In this document: piece by piece, positions 36,730 through 46,328 of the stretch
Layout: every line of letters begins with the position of its first letter
Position numbering within the stretch: the first letter of the stretch is position 1
DNA from: Pseudomonas sp. CFII64
GTDB taxonomy: Bacteria; Pseudomonadota; Gammaproteobacteria; Pseudomonadales; Pseudomonadaceae
Reading direction: 5' to 3'
Length of the DNA stretch: 64,000 nucleotides
NCBI RefSeq assembly: GCF_000416235.1
Contig: NZ_ATLO01000011.1
Span: 1-64,000 of the forward strand
Made by a program: the position numbers and the translations under genes
The notes under the pieces: model-generated
The model's input: only the letters and a program-made list of their open reading frames with translations
Database searches by the model: none
What the model was told of the DNA's origin: nothing

Positions 36730-37108
36730 GGCGCCTCCTCTCCTAGTGGTGACCCCTACCAAAGGTCACGTGGGTTGGGATGAGCCAGTAATTGATCCGG
36801 TGGTGTGCCTGCCTCACAGTGGCAGGAGCCGTTTCGGGCGACCTTGAACCGAACCAGATGACTGGATTGGACTTGAAAAATGGACCTGTTCAGGCCGGAC
36901 AATCGTTCAATTGTCACCGACCAGCGAATCTACAGGACGCGCATCCTACCACAGCTGGGCAAAATGACATGCACGGGTGCACAAATGAATTCCAGCAAGG
37001 CACCTGCGTCGATGGATTTGCATCTCGCGCTGAACTGGCGCCGCTGATCACCGTCAGATGGTCGGAGAGCCTGCACGAGTCTCTACTGTCCCTATAAAGG
37101 AGAACGTC
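36730..37108. other. 379-bp gap upstream of thrS
   Basis: No convincing gene is seen on either strand. It should hold the thrS promoter on the minus strand; a -10-like TAGGAT (36948-36943 read on that strand) is the best candidate I can point to, with no clear -35. Next to it is a small stem, CCTGCC/GGCAGG, at about 36808-36826. The plus strand ends with AAAGGAG, the ribosome binding site of the next gene. Confidence 0.4.
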
Positions 37109-37414
37109 ATGAAGCTGTTACGAATTCTGGCCCTGCTGGCCCCCGTCGCCCTGGCCTTGCCAATGAGCGCCCATGCCGCGATGGACAAGGACACACGCAA
37201 CATGTTCATCACTCAATGCGCCACGACAGCTGGACAAAAGCTGGATGCGAATTCAGCCAAGACCCATTGCGAATGTGGTGCGGATCAGGTCGACAAGAAT
37301 TTCAGCAACGCCGAGATCGCTCGACTCAAGGACACCACCAAGGCGCCGGATGAGAAATTGACCGCCCGACTGCAGAAAGTCGTTGCGGACAACTGCGTTC
37401 AGACAAAAAAATAA
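37109..37414 (+). CDS. Exported small protein of unknown function
   Basis: A 101-residue protein with a clear Sec signal peptide (KLLRILALLAPVALALPMSAHA, cleavage near residue 24), leaving a mature chain of about 77 residues. Four cysteines (ITQCATTAG, THCECG and a C-terminal NCVQ) could form two disulfides. AAAGGAG stands eight bases before the ATG. I do not recognise the family. Confidence 0.8.
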   Translation: MKLLRILALLAPVALALPMSAHAAMDKDTRNMFITQCATTAGQKLDANSAKTHCECGADQVDKNFSNAEIARLKDTTKAPDEKLTARLQKVVADNCVQTKK

Positions 37415-37522
37415 AATTATTTTGTCGATGCCACGAGTCGGCGATGGCACAGCGGTGCAGCACCAGCTGGCTCCGCTGAACTCCGCGTGGATCGTGGCTT
37501 GCGCGGGTGGTCCGAGAGCGAC

Positions 37523-37547
37523 CGAGGCGGTTTTCAAACCTCGTTTT
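37523..37547 (+). terminator. Possible terminator upstream of the cold-shock gene
   Basis: CGAGG and CCTCG flank an 11-base loop and are followed by TTTT. The hairpin is weak. It would end transcripts of the exported protein gene or of an unannotated RNA in 37415-37520. Confidence 0.35.
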
Positions 37548-37709
37548 CAGGACGCTATAAACGCCTAATGCCAGACTTATTTGCGACTAGTACTCAATCT
37601 TCTTACCGAAATGACTCCACATTCCCACAATTGGACTATGATAGCCCGGTGTGCCCAGTTGGCCTGAGCAGCACGTACTACTGAAAAATTATGTTCTTGG
37701 AGATACACC

Positions 37710-37922
37710 ATGTCTAATCGCCAAACCGGCACCGTAAAATGGTTCAACGATGAGAAAGGCTTCGGCTTTATCACTCCACAGGGTGGCGGTGACGACCTGT
37801 TCGTACACTTCAAAGCTATCGAAAGCGACGGTTTCAAAAGCCTGAAAGAAGGCCAGACCGTTTCTTTCGTTGCAGAGAAAGGCCAAAAGGGCATGCAAGC
37901 TGCTCAGGTTCGCGCGGAGTAA
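37710..37922 (+). CDS. Cold-shock family RNA chaperone (CspA-like)
   Basis: A 70-residue single-domain cold-shock protein with both RNA-binding motifs, KGFGFI (RNP1) and DLFVHF (RNP2). GGAG precedes the ATG. The only -10-like element I see is TATGAT at 37637-37642, which would give a leader of roughly 60 nt. The 295-bp gap before it holds no other gene. A strong terminator follows 12 bp after the stop. Which of the Pseudomonas Csp paralogues this is cannot be fixed. Confidence 0.95.
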   Translation: MSNRQTGTVKWFNDEKGFGFITPQGGGDDLFVHFKAIESDGFKSLKEGQTVSFVAEKGQKGMQAAQVRAE

Positions 37923-37934
37923 TCCACCCGGCCA

Positions 37935-37967
37935 AAAAAAACCCGTCTCGCTAGACGGGTTTTTTTA
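37935..37967. terminator. Bidirectional Rho-independent terminator
   Basis: An 8-bp stem (ACCCGTCT/AGACGGGT) with a four-base loop, flanked by a run of A on one side and T on the other. It serves both the cold-shock gene (plus) and the peptidase inhibitor gene (minus), which converge here. Confidence 0.95.
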
Positions 37968-37987
37968 TGGGCGCTATTCCTGCCAAA

Positions 37988-38317
37988 TCAGCCGCAGTTG
38001 ACCCGGGCAACCTTGCCGCCCGCTTCAGTATTGAGATTGACACGGTCAGAACGGTATTCCAGGGTCACCATGTCGTTGGGACCGATGAAGCGCGCGTCTT
38101 GCGCCCCGGCCTTGCTCTTGGCTTGAGCCAGCAACGCAGCAGAAGCCTGCTGGCCAACGGCGAACTGGGCAGCGGCAGCATCACAGCGAGTACCCGCCGC
38201 TGCGGCAACGGGCGCGGAAGGACTTGATTCGGACGAGTTTGATTCACGATTGCTGCTGCAACCTGCCAGCAACGATGCAGCGACAACCAAACCCAGTGAT
38301 GCGAACTTCCACGGCAT
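37988..38317 (-). CDS. Peptidase inhibitor I78 family lipoprotein
   Basis: A 109-residue lipoprotein: signal with lipobox LLAGC, then a serine-rich linker and an I78-type domain. The conserved features of I78 inhibitors are visible: CDAAAAQFAVGQ near the start and the C-terminal RVNLNTEAGGKVARVNCG, with the two cysteines able to pair. Relatives inhibit chymotrypsin- or subtilisin-like proteases in the periplasm. Confidence 0.82.
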   Translation of the reverse strand: MPWKFASLGLVVAASLLAGCSSNRESNSSESSPSAPVAAAAGTRCDAAAAQFAVGQQASAALLAQAKSKAGAQDARFIGPNDMVTLEYRSDRVNLNTEAGGKVARVNCG

Positions 38318-38477
38318 ACAGCCTCCTTTGACATAAACGTAACCAGAACCCTTGCGACCGCATTGCGACCCGATGGTTGCATTATGCGGGTCAGGCGATT
38401 CGCAGGTTCCAGGACTTCAAAGAGGCGCAGTGTGCCCGAGGGTTTTGGAACAGGCGCAGGCAAATCGTCACTAAATA

Positions 38478-38783
38478 TTAGTAAACGTCTACGTAGTCCA
38501 GACGTGGATCGGCCCAGTTATCCTTCAGGGCGTTGTAGATCTGCATGACCCAGACGCCATCACTGGCTGCGATAGGGCCTACACAGCCTGAGCCTGCAGA
38601 CCACGTCTCCAGGCGAAATGACAGTGCTTCGATATTCGCGCCGCCTACAGCGTTAGTTGAAAGCCAGGCGAGACCGGCTTTGTTCACGCGTAGCTGGTTG
38701 TGCACGCTGTCGTCACCCGATGCGAGCATCTGGCGCACTGTATCAAGGGTGAACACGGCAGGATCGGTCAGGTTGATTGGCAC
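38478..38783 (-). CDS. Hypothetical protein
   Basis: A soluble acidic protein of 101 residues starting MPINLTDPAVFTLDTVRQML. It looks like a family that is common in fluorescent pseudomonads, but I know no function. There is no signal peptide or membrane segment. The C-terminal part is rich in aromatic residues (VWVMQIYNALKDNW). It stands alone, 160 bp from the I78 gene. Confidence 0.7.
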   Translation of the reverse strand: MPINLTDPAVFTLDTVRQMLASGDDSVHNQLRVNKAGLAWLSTNAVGGANIEALSFRLETWSAGSGCVGPIAASDGVWVMQIYNALKDNWADPRLDYVDVY

Positions 38784-38948
38784 GGTATCTGTCCTTGGCT
38801 ATTTGCCGGGAGTTTGCCATGGCCCGCACCTCATGCCTAAGTAGCAGTGCCAAAAAACGTCGAAAATGTTTAACTGCGCGCACGGTTGTCCGTCCCACAA
38901 GCAATGGGCGGCGCTCCGACTCTGAATTTCAAAGAAGACGAGACAGTA

Positions 38949-39140
38949 ATGGCAGTCGTTTCCATCGATGCGAACATCAAGGCCAAATGGCCGCAAGGAC
39001 AATGCGCACACAGCCCAGGCAGCCCGGAAGAACTGGCAATCATTGCCATTGATTTGCTGGTCAAGGAACTGGGCACCGAAGGCGCCCAAGCCTTCATAGG
39101 TCAGGTGCTGGGCCGTTATCCGGCCCAGCAGGATAGCTGA
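38949..39140 (+). CDS. Small hypothetical protein
   Basis: A 63-residue soluble protein (MAVVSIDANIKAKWPQGQ...). I prefer the ATG at 38949 to an upstream one at 38886 because the leader residues show no conservation-like pattern; the ribosome binding site is weak either way. It ends three bases from the stop of the convergent nucleoside hydrolase gene. The function is unknown. Confidence 0.6.
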   Translation: MAVVSIDANIKAKWPQGQCAHSPGSPEELAIIAIDLLVKELGTEGAQAFIGQVLGRYPAQQDS

Positions 39141-39143
39141 CGC

Positions 39144-40169
39144 TTATTTCAATCGGGCAAGTCGGCTGGTGAGCAAATCGAAAAAACCCTGCGCATCGCC
39201 GTTTTCGATCCAGAACACATTCTTGTCATGCCCGAGCGTGTCGTACCAGTCGGCTACTGTCTGACCAAAACCAATGCCTTCACGGCTGTCGACCGCGACG
39301 TTGATCTGTTTGCCCGTGAACAGCTCCGGCTTGAGCAACCACGCAATTACGCTGGCATCATGCACCGGCCCGCCGGGCAGACCGTAATGGATCATGTCCG
39401 CCTTGACGTACTCATTGAGGATGTCGCCCACCAGCTTGCCGGCCTGATTATTCAAAGCCGCGATCTGCGCCAGGCGCGGTTCGCTGGTGAGAATCCTGTG
39501 AGTAACGTCCAACGGCAAATAGGTCAGCTTCACGCCGCTGGCGAGCACGACCTGCGCCGCATGCGGGTCGGCGAACAGATTGAATTCCGCGACCGGCGTG
39601 ATGTTACCGCCGTTGAAATGCGCGCCACCCATCACCACGACTTCCTTGATGCCCTGGGTGATTTCAGGCGACTGAACCAGCGCCAGGGCCAGATTGGTCT
39701 GCGGACCCAGCATCGCTACCGTGATGCTGTGGGGCTTGGCCTTGGTCAGGGTCTCGATCAGGTACTCCACCGCATTGCCCTGTGCCAGGCCTTGCTTGGG
39801 CTCATGCACCGCAACACCGGGCAAGCCTTCCTGGCCATGGATGTTCTCGGCGTAGATCGGCGTGCGCACCAGCGGTTTGGAGGCCCCGGCATAGACCGGC
39901 ACCTCTTCGCGGCCCGCCCACTCCCGAGCCAGCCGGGCATTGCGCGAGGTTTTGTCGATGCGCACGTTGCCCGCCACCGTGGTGATCGCCAGTACGTTCA
40001 ACTCTTCGGGCGATGCCAGCGCCAGCAACAACGCCACAACATCATCGGCGCCAGGATCGGTGTCGATGATCAGATCGCGCTTTTCGGCGGCATGAACGGC
40101 GGTTGCGCTAAGAAAAGACACAAGCAATAGACTCCGAACCAGCTGTTTGATGAGATACAGATTTTGCAT
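39144..40169 (-). CDS. Exported inosine/uridine-preferring nucleoside hydrolase
   Basis: A 341-residue enzyme that splits ribonucleosides into base and ribose. The calcium-binding motif of the family, DTDPGADD, follows a signal peptide (SLLLVSFLSATAVHAA), so it is probably periplasmic, unlike the cytosolic Rih enzymes. The catalytic histidine region near the C terminus (GPVHDASVIAWLL) is present. It is the last gene of the ribose operon, 47 bp after rbsD, and could supply ribose to the Rbs transporter. Confidence 0.92.
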   Translation of the reverse strand: MQNLYLIKQLVRSLLLVSFLSATAVHAAEKRDLIIDTDPGADDVVALLLALASPEELNVLAITTVAGNVRIDKTSRNARLAREWAGREEVPVYAGASKPLVRTPIYAENIHGQEGLPGVAVHEPKQGLAQGNAVEYLIETLTKAKPHSITVAMLGPQTNLALALVQSPEITQGIKEVVVMGGAHFNGGNITPVAEFNLFADPHAAQVVLASGVKLTYLPLDVTHRILTSEPRLAQIAALNNQAGKLVGDILNEYVKADMIHYGLPGGPVHDASVIAWLLKPELFTGKQINVAVDSREGIGFGQTVADWYDTLGHDKNVFWIENGDAQGFFDLLTSRLARLK

Positions 40170-40216
40170 GAGAAACTCCCTGTTTCCGGTTTAGTGTTTG
40201 CAAAGAAAACCGCCGA

Positions 40217-40621
40217 TCAAAAGACCACGCCGGCGACCAAAGCGATATTGCTGTACGGCTGACATTCCCCCGTGCGCACGATGGCCCGGGCCGTACGACT
40301 CAGTTCTTTCAACGCCTCATGACTCATCATGCGCTGCTCGCCCAGTTCTCCATCCAGGTTCAAGCCTTCAATCACACACAGCGCCGGAGGCTGCACGCGC
40401 AGCATTTCTTCGGCCAGCACATGGCTTTCAACCTGCATTTCCGAGAGCACGGTATCGAGCACGCTGACGAAGTCAGGCACACCACGGGTCAGGGCCAGAT
40501 CAATCAGCTCTACACCGGCAGGCACCGGCATGCCGGCGTCGACAATCATCAGGATGTCGCCGTGCCCCAGGGAAGCGATGACTCGGGACAATGCGATATT
40601 GAGTAAAGGTGTCTTTTTCAT
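40217..40621 (-). CDS. rbsD: D-ribose pyranase
   Basis: Converts ribopyranose to ribofuranose, the form used by ribokinase. The 134-residue protein has the catalytic histidine in LGHGD (near residue 20) and the typical N terminus [22 protein letters not shown]. Its start overlaps the rbsK stop by four bases. Confidence 0.96.
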   Translation of the reverse strand: MKKTPLLNIALSRVIASLGHGDILMIVDAGMPVPAGVELIDLALTRGVPDFVSVLDTVLSEMQVESHVLAEEMLRVQPPALCVIEGLNLDGELGEQRMMSHEALKELSRTARAIVRTGECQPYSNIALVAGVVF

Positions 40622-41538
40622 GCGGGCTTGAACCCCTGAACTTCGCGGGAGGTTGGAATCGATGGCTGCGCCCCGGCGCGCGTTACAGAAAGCGCGGCTG
40701 CGGTCTGACCAAACCGTATGGCGTCGTCCTCATTACGGCCTTGCGCCAATGCAGCGGCGAAACCGCCCACGAAGGTGTCGCCGGCAGCCGTGGTATCCAC
40801 GGCAACGACTGCAGGTGCCGGATAATGCCGAACGCCCTGGGTGCTGGCGAACAATGAGCCCAGCTCACCCAGGGTAATGATGACCTTGGCCGCACCCGCC
40901 GCGAGCAACGCGTTGGCGGCGGTTTCTGCGGAACTCAGGGAATCGACGGGTATGCCGGTGAGGATCGCCGCCTCGCTTTCGTTGGGGATCAGGTAATCGA
41001 TCAGTGGAAACCATTGCGCCGGCAGCGGCGCCGCAGCCGGTGCAGGATTGAGGATCACCGTCTTGCCCAGTTCCCGGCCGCGCGTCAGCGTATGGCAGAC
41101 GGTTTCCATGGGCACTTCAAGCTGACAGACGACCACATCAGCATCTGCCAATAACGCATCGAAGCGCGTCACGACCTTGGGCGTCAGCAGCCCATTGCCA
41201 CCTGCCACGATGATGATTGCGTTCTGGCTGCTGGCGTCGACCACGATCGCGGCGATTCCCGTCGACACGTCAGCCGTCGTTGTCACCGCCTGACAATCGA
41301 TCTGCTCGGCAACCAGCGCCGCACGCAGTTGCTCACCGTAGGCATCGTCGCCCACGCAGCCGATCATTGCCACACGAGCGCCGAGACGGGCTGCGGCCAC
41401 CGCCTGGTTGGCGCCCTTGCCGCCCGGCACCGTTGCGAACGATTCACCCGCCAGGGTTTCACCGGCCTTGGGCAAGCGGCAAGCGCGGGTCACCAGATCC
41501 ATGTTCAAGCTGCCCACTACCACTACTTTTCCTGACAT
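40618..41538 (-). CDS. rbsK: Ribokinase
   Basis: PfkB-family kinase of 306 residues that phosphorylates ribose to ribose-5-phosphate in the cytoplasm. It has the sugar-binding [15 protein letters not shown] and the catalytic [14 protein letters not shown] with its aspartate base. I start at 41538 ([16 protein letters not shown]), the normal family N terminus; a start at 41565 would add nine residues. Confidence 0.96.
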   Translation of the reverse strand: MSGKVVVVGSLNMDLVTRACRLPKAGETLAGESFATVPGGKGANQAVAAARLGARVAMIGCVGDDAYGEQLRAALVAEQIDCQAVTTTADVSTGIAAIVVDASSQNAIIIVAGGNGLLTPKVVTRFDALLADADVVVCQLEVPMETVCHTLTRGRELGKTVILNPAPAAAPLPAQWFPLIDYLIPNESEAAILTGIPVDSLSSAETAANALLAAGAAKVIITLGELGSLFASTQGVRHYPAPAVVAVDTTAAGDTFVGGFAAALAQGRNEDDAIRFGQTAAALSVTRAGAQPSIPTSREVQGFKPA

Positions 41539-41574
41539 GACGTCTGCACTCTTTTTTCCGGTCATTACGCCGAA

Positions 41575-42597
41575 TCAGCGTAATTCATTGAATACGTTGG
41601 TGGGTGGCGCGGTGGATTCACGCACGACAATGCTCGGTGCCACGATCACCTGCTGCACCTCGCCGCCACAAGGTTCGGTGATGCGCCGCAACAATAACTG
41701 CGCCGCCGTCTCGCCCAGTTGCAGGATCGACTGCCCCACAGTGGTCAGCGCCGGGTAGACGAACTGACTCATCTGGATGTCATCAAAGCCCACCACTGAC
41801 AGATCCCGTGGTACGCGAATATTGCGCTCGGCGGCAGCGCGCAGCACGCCGATGCCAATCATGTCATTACCAGCAAATATCGCGGTGGGCGGATCGCGTT
41901 CCAGCAACGTCACGGCCGCCTGATAACCGCCAGGGCTGGTGTAGTCGCTTTCTACTATCCAGTGCCCGGCTGTTTCGATCCCGGCTTCCTGCATCGCACG
42001 TTGATAACCGGCCAGTCGCAGCTGAGCCACGCTGGTTTGCGCCGGTCCCCGGATACAGGCGATGTGCCGGTGACCAAGGTCGAGCAGATGCCGCGTCGCC
42101 AGGTAGGCGCCCAGCTCGTGATCGATACGCACCAGATCAGCGGCGACGCCTTCCAGCTCGCGGTCGACAATCACCAGCGGCGTACGCACACCGGCGAGCC
42201 CCCCCGCCAGCCAGGTGTCGCCGCCAACAGAGGAAACGATCAAGCCGTCAACACGCTTCTCCAGCAGCACCCGCAGGTAACCCCGCTGTTTTTCCGGGTT
42301 GTCGTCGGAGTTGCACAGGATCACGCAGAAACCATTGCGCTCGCAGTAATCCTCAATGCCCCGGGCCAGTTCGGCGAAATACGGATTGATCCCATTGGGG
42401 ATCAACAAGCCGATGGTGGACGTGGTTTTCGCCTTGAGCGAACGGGCAACGGCGCTGGGCACGTAATCCAGCTGCGCAATCGCCGCCTCGACCTTGATCC
42501 GCACCTGTTCGCTGACCGGCCGGGTTTTGTTCAGCACGTGGGAAACGGTGGTGTAGGAAATCCCTGCCAGCGCCGCTACATCCTTGATGGTTGCCAT
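41575..42597 (-). CDS. rbsR: LacI-family ribose operon repressor
   Basis: A 340-residue repressor with the helix-turn-helix ATIKDVAALAGISYTTVSHVLN and a ribose-binding-protein-like sensor domain. It sits inside the rbs operon between rbsC and rbsK, one base after the rbsC stop (TGACATG), so it is co-transcribed with its targets. The palindrome at 46216-46229 before rbsB is its likely operator. Confidence 0.95.
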   Translation of the reverse strand: MATIKDVAALAGISYTTVSHVLNKTRPVSEQVRIKVEAAIAQLDYVPSAVARSLKAKTTSTIGLLIPNGINPYFAELARGIEDYCERNGFCVILCNSDDNPEKQRGYLRVLLEKRVDGLIVSSVGGDTWLAGGLAGVRTPLVIVDRELEGVAADLVRIDHELGAYLATRHLLDLGHRHIACIRGPAQTSVAQLRLAGYQRAMQEAGIETAGHWIVESDYTSPGGYQAAVTLLERDPPTAIFAGNDMIGIGVLRAAAERNIRVPRDLSVVGFDDIQMSQFVYPALTTVGQSILQLGETAAQLLLRRITEPCGGEVQQVIVAPSIVVRESTAPPTNVFNELR

Positions 42598-42598
42598 G

Positions 42599-43591
42599 TC
42601 AGCTCTGCCGCCGGGCGCGGTTGCTGCGATAGGTGTCCAGCACCACTGCAACCACGATCACCGCACCGGTAATGATGCGCTTGGTGGGTTCGGTCGCGCC
42701 GATCTGAGCCAGGCCAGCCGCCAGCACCGAAATGATCAGCACTCCGAAGAAGGTGCTGATCACCGAACCTCGACCACCCATGAGGCTGGTGCCGCCAATC
42801 ACTACCGCCGCGATGACTTGCAATTCCAGGCCGGAACCGGCGTTGGGATCAGCCGCTTCAAGCCGGGAGATCTGGAACAGCGCCGCGACCCCGGCCAACA
42901 GGCCCATCAGGGAAAACACCAGAATCTTGTACGGCTTGGGATTGATCCCCGCCAGACGCACCGCCTCTTCGTTGGTGCCGATGCCGATCAGGTACCGGCC
43001 AAACACAGTACGGGTCAGTACCGCCTGAGCGATGAAGATCACCAGCAAGGCAATGATGAACGATGGCGAAATGCCAAATGCAAAGGGGTTGGACAGCCAC
43101 GCGAAGGAATCGCCGATGTACGCCGTGCGCGAATTGGTCATCTGATACGCAACGCCCCGCGCCATCTCCAGCACGCCCAGCGATACGATAAAGGACGGGA
43201 TGCGCCAGGCGACTGTGATCGAGCCGGTGATCGTACCCGCCAGCGTTGCGCACGCCATGCCGAGCAAGGCCGCCGGAAATACACTCCAGCCCCAGCCCAA
43301 TATCGCCACGCTGACTGCCGATGCAGCCAGTGCCAGCACCGAGCCCACCGACAAGTCGATGCCGCCGATGATCAACACGAACGTCATGCCGACCGCCAAC
43401 ACCATCAGGTCCGGAATCTGGTTGGCGATCGTGCTGAAGGTCTCATACGACAGAAAGTGATCACTGAGCAGGGAAAACAAGGCAATCATTGCCAGCAAAG
43501 CGCCAGCCAGACCCAGGTAAGTACCCAGGCCGAAAAAGTTACCGCTGCGCTTGCCCGGCGACGGCAACGCCTGGGAGGTGGAGGTTTTCAT
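42599..43591 (-). CDS. rbsC: Ribose ABC transporter permease
   Basis: Inner-membrane permease of 330 residues with the usual eight to ten membrane segments of the RbsC/XylH family (GGIDLSVGSVLALAA and GGTSLMGGRGSV motifs). It overlaps rbsA by four bases. Confidence 0.97.
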   Translation of the reverse strand: MKTSTSQALPSPGKRSGNFFGLGTYLGLAGALLAMIALFSLLSDHFLSYETFSTIANQIPDLMVLAVGMTFVLIIGGIDLSVGSVLALAASAVSVAILGWGWSVFPAALLGMACATLAGTITGSITVAWRIPSFIVSLGVLEMARGVAYQMTNSRTAYIGDSFAWLSNPFAFGISPSFIIALLVIFIAQAVLTRTVFGRYLIGIGTNEEAVRLAGINPKPYKILVFSLMGLLAGVAALFQISRLEAADPNAGSGLELQVIAAVVIGGTSLMGGRGSVISTFFGVLIISVLAAGLAQIGATEPTKRIITGAVIVVAVVLDTYRSNRARRQS

Positions 43592-45141
43592 GAGTCATTC
43601 CTGGGCGCGGCTTCAGTGAGCAGCGCGTCACGTTTCTGGTAACCGGCAAAGGCGGCGGCAAGCAGTTCATCCTGAGTCCAGGACTCGCGCTCGAAGGTGT
43701 CGATCAAACGTCCGGCAGACAACACGCCGATGCGGTCACAGATCAGCATCAGCTCGCGCAAGTCGCTGGACACCACCACCAGCGCCCTGCCCTGTCGGGT
43801 CAGTTCGCCCAGCAGGGCGTAAATATCGAATTTGGCGCCGACATCAATGCCCCGGGTCGGCTCGTCAAACAGCATCACGCTGCAATCGCGCTCCAGCCAA
43901 CGGCCGATAACCACCTTTTGCTGGTTGCCGCCCGACAGTTGCGAGACCAGTTGGGTCGGGCTTGAACTGCGGATTCGCATGGCGTCGATCTGGCGTTGGG
44001 CGAGCGCCATTTCGTCACGCCCGTTGACCAGCCCGCCCCGTGAAATCGCACCCATGTTGCCCAGCGCGATATTGGCGCTGATGGATTGCGAAAGCAGCAG
44101 CCCCTCGCCTTTGCGGTCTTCGGTAATCAGCGCGATGCCTTGCCGGACCGCATCGACCGGCGAGCGAACCGTAACGGCGCGCAGCGGATTGCCCAGCTCA
44201 ATGCTGCCGCTGTCGGCCGGATCGGCGCCGTAGATCAGGCGCAATAGCTCGGTACGACCGGCGCCAATCAGTCCGGAGATACCAAAAATCTCGCCGCTGC
44301 GCACCTCGAATGAAACGTCCTGCACCTTGCCAGCACGGCTCAGGCCATTGACCTTCAGCGCGACTTCGCCAATCTGTCGCGGGCCCAGATCAATCTGCTC
44401 GCCCAGCTCGCGCCCCACCATCAAGGTCACCAGCTGTTCGCTGTTGTAACTTGATATCGGCTCGACACAGACCAGCTTGCCGTCGCGCAGCACGGCGATG
44501 CGCTGCGCGACCCTGGCCAACTCCTCCAGACGATGGGAGATGTAGATGATCGACACGCCCCGCGCCTGCAAGCGAGTGATCTGCTCGAACAACATCTCGA
44601 CTTCCCGGGCGGTGAGCATGGCGGTCGGCTCATCGAGAATCAGCACATGGCAGTCGCCAATCAGATTGCGCGCGATCTCCACCATTTGCTGATGACCGAT
44701 GCCCAGCTCACTGACCAGCGTATCCGGATCAATGGCTTCGAGGCCAACCTGTGCCATGGCCTTGAGTGCGTCTTCGCGCAGGCGTTTGCGATTGATCCAG
44801 CCCGCACGGCGCGGCAGGTTATCCAGAAACAGATTCTCGGCCACGGACAGGGTTGGCAGCAGGTTCAGCTCCTGCATCACCATGCGAATACCGAGTTTTT
44901 CAGCCTGGGTGCGACTCAGTGGCTGATAAGGCTGCCCCTGAAACTGCATCGTCCCGGTGGTAGGGGTTTCCAGGCCGCCGATGATTTTTGACAGGGTACT
45001 TTTACCCGCGCCATTTTCACCGGTCAGGGCCAGCACTTCGCCGCGCATCAGCGTCAGGTCAATGTCGCCCAACACAGGTTGAGCATAGGTTTTACCGATG
45101 CCGGTAACGGATAGAACAGCGGCTTGAGGGGACGCCGACAT
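43588..45141 (-). CDS. rbsA: Ribose ABC transporter ATP-binding protein
   Basis: Double-domain sugar-import ATPase of 517 residues. Domain 1 has Walker A GENGAGKST; domain 2 has the degenerate GLIGAGRTE typical of this family, and an ABC signature (LSGGNQQKV). The start at 45141 is preceded by GGAGAG at ideal distance; a start at 45153 lacks one. Confidence 0.97.
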   Translation of the reverse strand: MSASPQAAVLSVTGIGKTYAQPVLGDIDLTLMRGEVLALTGENGAGKSTLSKIIGGLETPTTGTMQFQGQPYQPLSRTQAEKLGIRMVMQELNLLPTLSVAENLFLDNLPRRAGWINRKRLREDALKAMAQVGLEAIDPDTLVSELGIGHQQMVEIARNLIGDCHVLILDEPTAMLTAREVEMLFEQITRLQARGVSIIYISHRLEELARVAQRIAVLRDGKLVCVEPISSYNSEQLVTLMVGRELGEQIDLGPRQIGEVALKVNGLSRAGKVQDVSFEVRSGEIFGISGLIGAGRTELLRLIYGADPADSGSIELGNPLRAVTVRSPVDAVRQGIALITEDRKGEGLLLSQSISANIALGNMGAISRGGLVNGRDEMALAQRQIDAMRIRSSSPTQLVSQLSGGNQQKVVIGRWLERDCSVMLFDEPTRGIDVGAKFDIYALLGELTRQGRALVVVSSDLRELMLICDRIGVLSAGRLIDTFERESWTQDELLAAAFAGYQKRDALLTEAAPRNDS

Positions 45142-45194
45142 AAAGCTCTCCATGCACCTGCCCGGGTTGGGCAGATGCAGTTGTTCGGCAAGGA

Positions 45195-46151
45195 TTACGG
45201 CTTGGTGACCAGTTCGACCGGTGTTTCGATCACGCCGTTGGCGCTGTCGACTTTCTCACCTTTGAGCATCTTCAGAGCAGTCTCGATGCCGAAGACAGCC
45301 TGTTTGGCGGCAAACTGATCGGCAGTAGCCAGCACGCGGCCATCCTTGAGCATGGGCTTGATGGCATTGATGTTGTCATAACCCACCACCTGGACCTTGC
45401 CCGCCTTGCCTGCGGCACGAACGGCCGCAACCGCGCCCAGCGCCATGCTGTCGTTACCTGCCAGCAAGGCTTTCAGATTCGGATATTCAGTGAGCATCGC
45501 TGCGGCAATCTTATTGCCCCCGCCGATTTCCCAGTTGCCGGACTGCGTGGATACCACCTTCATCTGCGCGGCGTCCATCGCGTCCTTGAAGCCTGCAGTG
45601 CGCTGCTGGGCGTTGGTGGTGGTCGACACACCTTCGATGATGCCGACCTCATCGCCAGCGGTCAGTTGCCTGGCCAGGTATTCACCCACCAGGCGTGAGC
45701 CCTTGCGGTTGTCAGGCCCCACAAACGGCACAGTGATGCCTTTGCTTTTCAGCACATCGGGGTCAAGTTGATTATCGATGTTGACGACGGTGATCCCGGC
45801 GTCCTGCGCCTTCTTGATCACCGCGACAAGCGCCTTGGAGTCGGCGGGAGCAATGACCAGCGCATTGACCTTGGAACTGATCATCTGCTCGACAATACGG
45901 ATCTGACTGGCCGTGTCCGACTCGTCCTTGATGCCGTTGGAAATCAGGTCAAAGTCACTGGCGTGTTCTTTCTGATAGGCCTTGGCGCCGTCTTCCATGG
46001 TCAGGAAGAATTCATTGGCGAGGGACTTCATCACCAAAGCGACTTTTGGTTTATCAGCGGCCTGGGCAATTTGAGCAGTGAGGGGCATGACAGCGGTAAC
46101 GGCGGTCAGCATTGCAACAGCGAGGAGACGTCCAGCAAAGGGCAGCTTCAT
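45195..46151 (-). CDS. rbsB: Ribose ABC transporter periplasmic binding protein
   Basis: Periplasmic receptor of 318 residues with a Sec signal peptide ending in QIAQAA and a type I binding-protein fold (KVALVMKSLANEFF at the start of the mature chain). It is the first gene of the rbs operon, 53 bp ahead of rbsA, with a LacI-type operator 65 bp upstream. Confidence 0.97.
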   Translation of the reverse strand: MKLPFAGRLLAVAMLTAVTAVMPLTAQIAQAADKPKVALVMKSLANEFFLTMEDGAKAYQKEHASDFDLISNGIKDESDTASQIRIVEQMISSKVNALVIAPADSKALVAVIKKAQDAGITVVNIDNQLDPDVLKSKGITVPFVGPDNRKGSRLVGEYLARQLTAGDEVGIIEGVSTTTNAQQRTAGFKDAMDAAQMKVVSTQSGNWEIGGGNKIAAAMLTEYPNLKALLAGNDSMALGAVAAVRAAGKAGKVQVVGYDNINAIKPMLKDGRVLATADQFAAKQAVFGIETALKMLKGEKVDSANGVIETPVELVTKP

Positions 46152-46215
46152 GGGTTCACTCCGATCTTATGATTATTGTGTCGGGCAAGGTTACGAAGTA
46201 ATGGATGCATCACTG

Positions 46216-46229
46216 CGCAAACGTTTGCG
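46216..46229. promoter_or_regulatory. RbsR operator candidate upstream of rbsB
   Basis: CGCAAACGTTTGCG is a perfect 14-bp palindrome with the AAACGTTT core found in LacI-family ribose and purine operators. It begins 65 bp before the rbsB ATG. RbsR, encoded in the same operon, is the obvious ligand. Confidence 0.85.
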
Positions 46230-46328
46230 AGAAACGAACTATGAGAACCGGCCTAAATTTTGTCAACCCTGAAAACGGCCGCTCAAAACGCAGCGGCCGG
46301 GATAACGCAGGAAAACAGCGTAGCGGTT

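Noticed and set aside
34819..36783. 654-codon open frame on the plus strand opposite thrS
   Set aside because: It mirrors the codons of thrS, has no recognisable domain, and long antisense frames are normal in GC-rich genes.
36792..37097. 101-codon frame upstream of the exported protein gene
   Set aside because: No ribosome binding site, no family, and it lies in the promoter region of thrS.
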